DNA of 9,736 nt from NCBI GenBank assembly GCA_937876205.1, contig CALEII010000017.1, positions 1-9,736 on the forward strand. The letters are read 5' to 3'. The position numbers and the translations under genes were made by a program. The notes under the pieces were generated by a model. The model was not told the origin of the DNA. It saw only the letters and a list, made by a program, of their open reading frames with translations, and ran no database searches. Shown in pieces: positions 7,353 to 9,736 of the stretch (its first letter is position 1; each line of letters starts with the position of its first letter). The stretch comes from an uncultured Clostridia bacterium. Lineage in GTDB: Bacteria; Bacillota; Clostridia; Oscillospirales; Acutalibacteraceae.

Positions 7353-7850
7353 TTACTTGTTATATTTTTCTTCAATTGCCTTGTTCTTTTCAAGAACCTT
7401 TGCACTGCCCAGCTTTCTTGCATCTGCAAGCTTTGCTTCAAGCTCCTTATCTTCGATTGCAAGCATCTGTATTGCAAGAAGAGCCGCATTTGCAGCACCG
7501 TTGACAGCAACTGTTGCAACGGGCATACCTGTAGGCATCATAACTGTTGAAAGAAGTGCATCCATACCGTCAAGATATTTTGCCGCAACGGGGATACCTA
7601 TAACGGGCAGAGTTGTATTAGCCGCAACAGCCCCTGCAAGATGAGCAGCCATACCTGCCGCCGCAATAATTGCTCCGAAGCCGTTTGCTCTTGCATTTTC
7701 CGAAAACTCTTTTGCTTCAAGAGGTGTTCTGTGGGCAGAGTAAACATGAACTTCAAAAGGCACACCGTACTCTTCAAGAGTGTTGATTGCTTTCTCTACA
7801 ACAGGCAGATCTGAATCGCTGCCCATAATGACCGCTACTTTTTTCATCAT
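7353..7850 (-). CDS. purE: 5-(carboxyamino)imidazole ribonucleotide mutase / AIR carboxylase, catalytic PurE
   Basis: PurE produces CAIR, the sixth step of IMP synthesis. With the ATG at 7850 it has 165 residues, a normal single-domain PurE. The sequence shows VAVIMGSDSDLPVVEKA near the N-terminus (mononucleotide phosphate binding), FEVHVYSAHRTP with the catalytic His, IIAAAGMAAHLAGAVAANT, and PVIGIPVAAKYLDGMDALLSTVMMPTGMPVATVAVNGAANAALLA. The ribosome binding site AAAGGA lies 6 bases before ATG 7850 and 9 bases before a second, adjacent ATG (7847); either may be used. It is the first gene after the riboswitch terminator. No purK is visible, so whether it acts as an N5-CAIR mutase with a PurK encoded elsewhere, or takes AIR and CO2 directly, cannot be decided here. 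Confidence 0.96.
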   Translation of the reverse strand: MMKKVAVIMGSDSDLPVVEKAINTLEEYGVPFEVHVYSAHRTPLEAKEFSENARANGFGAIIAAAGMAAHLAGAVAANTTLPVIGIPVAAKYLDGMDALLSTVMMPTGMPVATVAVNGAANAALLAIQMLAIEDKELEAKLADARKLGSAKVLEKNKAIEEKYNK

Positions 7851-7890
7851 TTCATATCCTTTCACTTACGAATAAAGCCTATTTTTTCGC

Positions 7891-7922
7891 AAAAAAAGGC
7901 AGTCCTTTACTACAGGACTGCC
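7891..7922 (-). terminator. Intrinsic terminator of the ZTP riboswitch (expression platform)
   Basis: On the minus strand GGCAGTCCT, a 7-base loop, AGGACTGCC, then seven T residues make a perfect 9-bp stem with a T tract, a strong rho-independent terminator. Its first three bases (GGC, 7922-7920) are also the 3' strand of the last aptamer helix (GCC...GGC). The terminator and the ligand-bound aptamer therefore compete. Ligand binding is expected to prevent termination and let the polymerase reach purE about 40 bases further on. Confidence 0.92.
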
Positions 7923-7990
7923 CAGACGGTCGGCTTAACAATATTTCTGCTCCCTGCGGTCAATTCCGCTTATCCGTCAGTCACAGAAAC
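7920..7990 (-). promoter_or_regulatory. ZTP/ZMP (pfl) riboswitch aptamer
   Basis: Read on the minus strand, P1 is TTTCTG (7989-7984) with CAGAAA (7949-7944). P2 is GCGG (7969-7966) with CCGC (7959-7956). The conserved GTGACTGACGG segment and GGGAGC flank P2. A short linker leads to GCCGACCGTCTGGGC (7934-7920), the hallmark 3' domain, whose GCC/GGC ends form P3. The pseudoknot pairs GACGG (7978-7974) with CCGTC (7929-7925). Compared with the usual GGCG/CGCC, the G-to-A and C-to-U changes compensate each other, which supports the fold. This class binds ZTP and ZMP (AICAR ribotide), which accumulate when 10-formyl-tetrahydrofolate is low, and normally switches genes on. That fits a transcript carrying purN and the AICAR transformylase gene. 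Confidence 0.93.
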
Positions 7991-7999
7991 CTTAAACTG

Positions 8000-8029
8000 A
8001 TTATATCATTATTTGCAGATAAAAGTCAA
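8000..8029 (-). promoter_or_regulatory. Promoter of the pur operon
   Basis: On the minus strand TTGACT (8029-8024) is followed 18 bases later by a consensus TATAAT (8005-8000). The DNA just upstream (about 8030-8058) is almost pure A+T and could act as an UP element. Initiation near 7993 would place the 5' end of the RNA a few bases before riboswitch helix P1, the spacing expected for a riboswitch leader of about 140 bases before purE. Confidence 0.85.
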
Positions 8030-8147
8030 TAATATAAATAATATATAAATTAAAAATATCAACACAACGAATGGTTTTTTATAGTCACAATCAACAATCT
8101 TTATTATATCTTTACTTTTCGTTTCCGTATTTTTAGATTCATAAAGT

Positions 8148-8153
8148 TATAAT
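8148..8153 (+). promoter_or_regulatory. Probable -10 element of the M15 carboxypeptidase gene
   Basis: A perfect TATAAT lies 24 bases before the ATG at 8177, which puts initiation near 8160 and leaves a very short leader with the AAAGGA site. The -35 region is poor: no good TTGACA match exists at 16-18 bases (closest is TTTCCG, 20 bases away), so the promoter may be weak or need an activator. The rest of the divergent intergenic DNA, roughly 8030-8147, is AT-rich and shows no gene. Confidence 0.5.
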
Positions 8154-8176
8154 CGGTATTGAAAGGACTGAAAAAT

Positions 8177-8875
8177 ATGAAAAACTTTGTAATGATACTT
8201 ATCTGCCTGTCACTTATATTGGGTATTGCGTGCACAATCAAGGAATTCTATGTTGACCGTTACGACACTTCAGCTGCTGCAGAAATCGATGATGAATACA
8301 GACATCTGCACAAAGAAATTGATAACAGCAGTCAGCCGTGGAACCTTCTTCTTGTGAATGATTACAATCCGATGCCCGAAAAAACAGAAATAACGCTTGT
8401 TGAAACAAAATACGGAGAAAGAATTGATGAACGGATAATGCCGTATATCACCGAAATGCTCAGTGATGCCGAAAAATCAGGCTTCACACCTGAAATCACA
8501 TCCGGCTACCGCTCCCGTGAGAGTCAGCAGGATATTTTTGACTCAAGAAAAAAAGAGTACAGAGCTCTGGGGCACACAAAAAAAGAGGCTGAAAGTCTTG
8601 CAAATGAGTATGTGGCAAAACCCGGCTACAGTGAGCACGAAACAGGACTTGCCGTTGATATTAACTCTTCAGATGGTGACAGCCGGGAGCTTTATATGTG
8701 GCTTGAAGCAAACTGCCACAAATACGGCTTTATCATACGCTACCCTGCAGGGAAGGAGAAAATAACCGGCATAGAATACGAGCCGTGGCACCTGAGATAT
8801 GTGGGAGAAAACACCGCAACATATTTACAACAAAATAATCTTACTCTGGAAGAATATCTGGTGGGGAAACAATAA
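8177..8875 (+). CDS. VanY/DacY-type D-alanyl-D-alanine carboxypeptidase, M15B family, membrane-anchored or secreted
   Basis: This zinc peptidase family trims the terminal D-Ala from peptidoglycan stem peptides outside the membrane. The 232-residue protein begins with a short basic end and a hydrophobic stretch (about 4-18), a signal peptide or anchor. A Cys follows at 19, but Leu-Gly-Ile-Ala-Cys is a poor lipobox. After a linker, the M15B domain shows SGYRSRESQQ (109-118), YSEHETGLAVDI (151-162) with zinc ligands His154 and Asp161, and EYEPWHLRYVG (200-210) with catalytic Glu202 and zinc ligand His205. The frame can begin at a TTG at 8159, but the ATG at 8177, with AAAGGA 9 bases upstream, gives a proper signal sequence. 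It is divergent from the pur operon. No van regulatory or ligase genes are nearby, so a housekeeping cell-wall role is more likely than vancomycin resistance. Confidence 0.9.
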   Translation: MKNFVMILICLSLILGIACTIKEFYVDRYDTSAAAEIDDEYRHLHKEIDNSSQPWNLLLVNDYNPMPEKTEITLVETKYGERIDERIMPYITEMLSDAEKSGFTPEITSGYRSRESQQDIFDSRKKEYRALGHTKKEAESLANEYVAKPGYSEHETGLAVDINSSDGDSRELYMWLEANCHKYGFIIRYPAGKEKITGIEYEPWHLRYVGENTATYLQQNNLTLEEYLVGKQ

Positions 8876-8895
8876 TTTACCGTTCCGAAAAAATA

Positions 8896-8924
8896 TTGTA
8901 ATTGGCTGCTCCTTGTGTTACAAT
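8896..8924 (+). promoter_or_regulatory. Candidate promoter of the phosphoesterase gene with extended -10
   Basis: TTGTAA (8896-8901) and TACAAT (8919-8924) are separated by 17 bases, and TGT directly before the -10 makes an extended -10 motif. Initiation would be near 8931, giving a leader of about 19 bases that still holds the full AAGGAG ribosome binding site (8937-8942). Confidence 0.55.
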
Positions 8925-8942
8925 GAAAAAAAACACAAGGAG
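8909..8942 (+). repeat. Perfect 11-bp inverted repeat enclosing the phosphoesterase Shine-Dalgarno sequence
   Basis: CTCCTTGTGTT (8909-8919) and AACACAAGGAG (8932-8942) are exact complements around a 12-base loop. The right arm contains AAGGAG, the ribosome binding site of the next gene (7 bases before ATG 8950). The left arm runs into the proposed -10 element. In a transcript from the upstream gene the site would be sequestered in a stable hairpin; in a transcript from the local promoter the left arm would be absent. It could also serve as an operator, or as a weak terminator for the upstream gene (AATTTTT follows). Confidence 0.7.
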
Positions 8943-8949
8943 AATTTTT

Positions 8950-9492
8950 ATGAAACTGCTTATTGCATCTGATATACACGGTTCTGCGTATTACTGCAGA
9001 ATGCTTCTTGAAGCCTTTAAAAAAGAAAATGCTGACAGAATGCTTCTTCTCGGTGATATTCTTTATCACGGTCCCCGTAACGACCTGCCCCGTGACTATG
9101 CGCCAAAAGAGGTTATAGCAATGCTGAATCCGATGAAAGACAGAGTTTTCTGTGTAAGGGGTAATTGCGACACTGAGGTTGACCAGATGGTGCTTGAATT
9201 TCCTGTCCTTGCAGATTATGCGGTCATTGCTCTTGATGATAAGCTGATTTATGCCACTCACGGTCATAAATACAATGAAGACAATTTACCGCCGCTTGCT
9301 GACGGAGATATTCTTTTCTGCGGACACACCCATGTGCCTAAAATAAACAAACACGAAAAATATACATATATGAACACAGGCTCTGTTTCAATCCCTAAGG
9401 AAAACAGCCCCCACAGCTATGTGGTGTATGAAAACGGAAAATTCAGCTGGAAAGACCTTGAGTCAGGAATGACATTTATGGATATTGAGTAA
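8950..9492 (+). CDS. yfcE: YfcE-type metallophosphoesterase (phosphodiesterase)
   Basis: The 180-residue protein is close in length to E. coli YfcE (about 184) and belongs to the small MJ0936/YfcE calcineurin-like phosphoesterases, cytosolic two-metal enzymes that hydrolyse phosphodiesters in vitro and whose natural substrate is uncertain. All five motif blocks are present: DIHG with Asp8 and His10, LLLGDILYHGPRN with Asp36, VRGNCD with Asn72 and Asp74, THGH with His104 and His106, and CGHTHVP with His126 and His128. The insert PRDYAPKEVIAML after the GD block is as in YfcE. The frame is open from 8902, but the ATG at 8950 with AAGGAG 7 bases upstream begins exactly at the first beta strand (MKLLIASDIHG). 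It lies 74 bp after the carboxypeptidase gene, with its own candidate promoter. Confidence 0.92.
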   Translation: MKLLIASDIHGSAYYCRMLLEAFKKENADRMLLLGDILYHGPRNDLPRDYAPKEVIAMLNPMKDRVFCVRGNCDTEVDQMVLEFPVLADYAVIALDDKLIYATHGHKYNEDNLPPLADGDILFCGHTHVPKINKHEKYTYMNTGSVSIPKENSPHSYVVYENGKFSWKDLESGMTFMDIE

Positions 9493-9538
9493 TAAAAAAT
9501 ACAAAGTCCGAAGTCAAAAAAATCTTAAAAAAGCAATG

Positions 9539-9568
9539 AAACGGTCGCCTTAATATGGCGGCCGTTTT
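9539..9568 (+). terminator. Intrinsic terminator after the phosphoesterase gene
   Basis: AAACGGTCGCC, a 7-base loop, GGCGGCCGTTT forms an 11-bp stem with one wobble that is a G-U pair only when read on the plus strand (A-C on the other). It is followed by a short T run (TTTTC). The gene stop is about 46 bases upstream, with an A-rich spacer between. Confidence 0.75.
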
Positions 9569-9631
9569 CGGTTAGTCCATTGACGCAGGGCAAGATATAA
9601 TTTTTTTAGCTTTATGAAATCCCCTTATATC

Positions 9632-9669
9632 AAGAAAAACTCCTCCTGTGTGGAGAAACACAGAAGGAG
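9632..9669 (-). terminator. Probable terminator for a convergent gene beyond the right edge
   Basis: On the minus strand CTCCTTCTGTGT, loop TTCTCC, ACACAGGAGGAG is a 12-bp stem followed by TTTTTCTT. The single imperfect pair is a G-U wobble on the minus strand but a C-A mismatch on the plus strand, so the fold fits minus-strand RNA. This implies a leftward gene ending just right of the window or in its last 60 bases. No coding sequence can be supported in 9670-9736. Confidence 0.6.
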
Positions 9670-9736
9670 AAAACATTGCTGTTTTTTTGGTGTGCAATTA
9701 TGAAAAAACTCTCATCAAAGGGAAAAACAATATAAA

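Noticed and set aside
8740..9267. 175-codon open frame on the minus strand opposite the carboxypeptidase and phosphoesterase genes
   Set aside because: It covers two well-supported genes in antisense, has no ribosome binding site of note and no recognisable motif. It is a shadow frame.
8177..9492. A vancomycin-resistance module
   Set aside because: Only a VanY-like peptidase is present; no vanH, ligase, vanX or two-component genes are visible, and M15B peptidases are common housekeeping enzymes.
9580..9601. TTGACG and TATAAT resembling a promoter after the phosphoesterase gene
   Set aside because: The spacer is only 10 bases, far too short for a sigma-A promoter, and no gene follows.
9676..9735. 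19-codon plus-strand frame starting with TTG, 6 bases after AGGAG
   Set aside because: The apparent ribosome binding site is the arm of a hairpin better explained as a minus-strand terminator, the start is TTG, and nothing supports the peptide.

Overview
The window looks like the chromosome of a low-to-moderate-GC Clostridia member, most likely a Ruminococcus/Oscillospiraceae-type gut anaerobe. This is an inference from the AT-rich spacers, strong AGGAGG-type ribosome binding sites, the large single-chain PurL, the combination of a lone AICAR transformylase with a PurO-type IMP cyclohydrolase, and the M15 peptidase. No rRNA, tRNA, CRISPR array or insertion sequence was found.

Positions 1-8030 are one leftward (minus-strand) purine biosynthesis operon. 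A promoter (TTGACT, 18 bp, TATAAT, 8029-8000) starts an RNA that folds almost at once into a ZTP/ZMP (pfl) riboswitch (about 7990-7920). Its last helix overlaps a strong intrinsic terminator (7922-7891), as expected for a ligand-induced antitermination switch. The genes follow in the order purE, purM, purN, purO-type IMP cyclohydrolase, AICAR transformylase, purD, purL. PurL runs off the left edge after 744 residues. Both 10-formyl-tetrahydrofolate-dependent steps (PurN and AICAR transformylase) are under the control of a sensor for the intermediate that accumulates when formyl-folate is short. The usual bifunctional PurH is absent: its transformylase half is a separate 394-residue protein, and the cyclohydrolase step is assigned to an unrelated archaeal-type fold.

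Most junctions in the operon are tight: purM/purN overlap by 8 bp, purN and the cyclohydrolase gene are 1 bp apart, and two junctions are 15 bp. Two junctions are looser. The purE-purM gap (96 bp) holds a hairpin. The transformylase-purD gap (161 bp) holds a small hairpin, an AT-rich palindrome with 7-base periodicity, and a GAAA-loop hairpin just before the purD ribosome binding site.

The region 7866-8176 is a divergent intergenic region with the riboswitch and promoters on both strands. To its right, two plus-strand genes encode a secreted or membrane-anchored VanY/M15-type D,D-carboxypeptidase and a YfcE-type metallophosphoesterase. The second gene appears to have its own extended -10 promoter, overlapped by a perfect 11-bp inverted repeat that includes its Shine-Dalgarno sequence. 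Transcripts reading in from upstream could therefore hide that site, while transcripts from the local promoter would not. After this gene, a plus-strand terminator (9539-9568) and a minus-strand terminator (9669-9632) suggest that a convergent gene lies just beyond the right edge.
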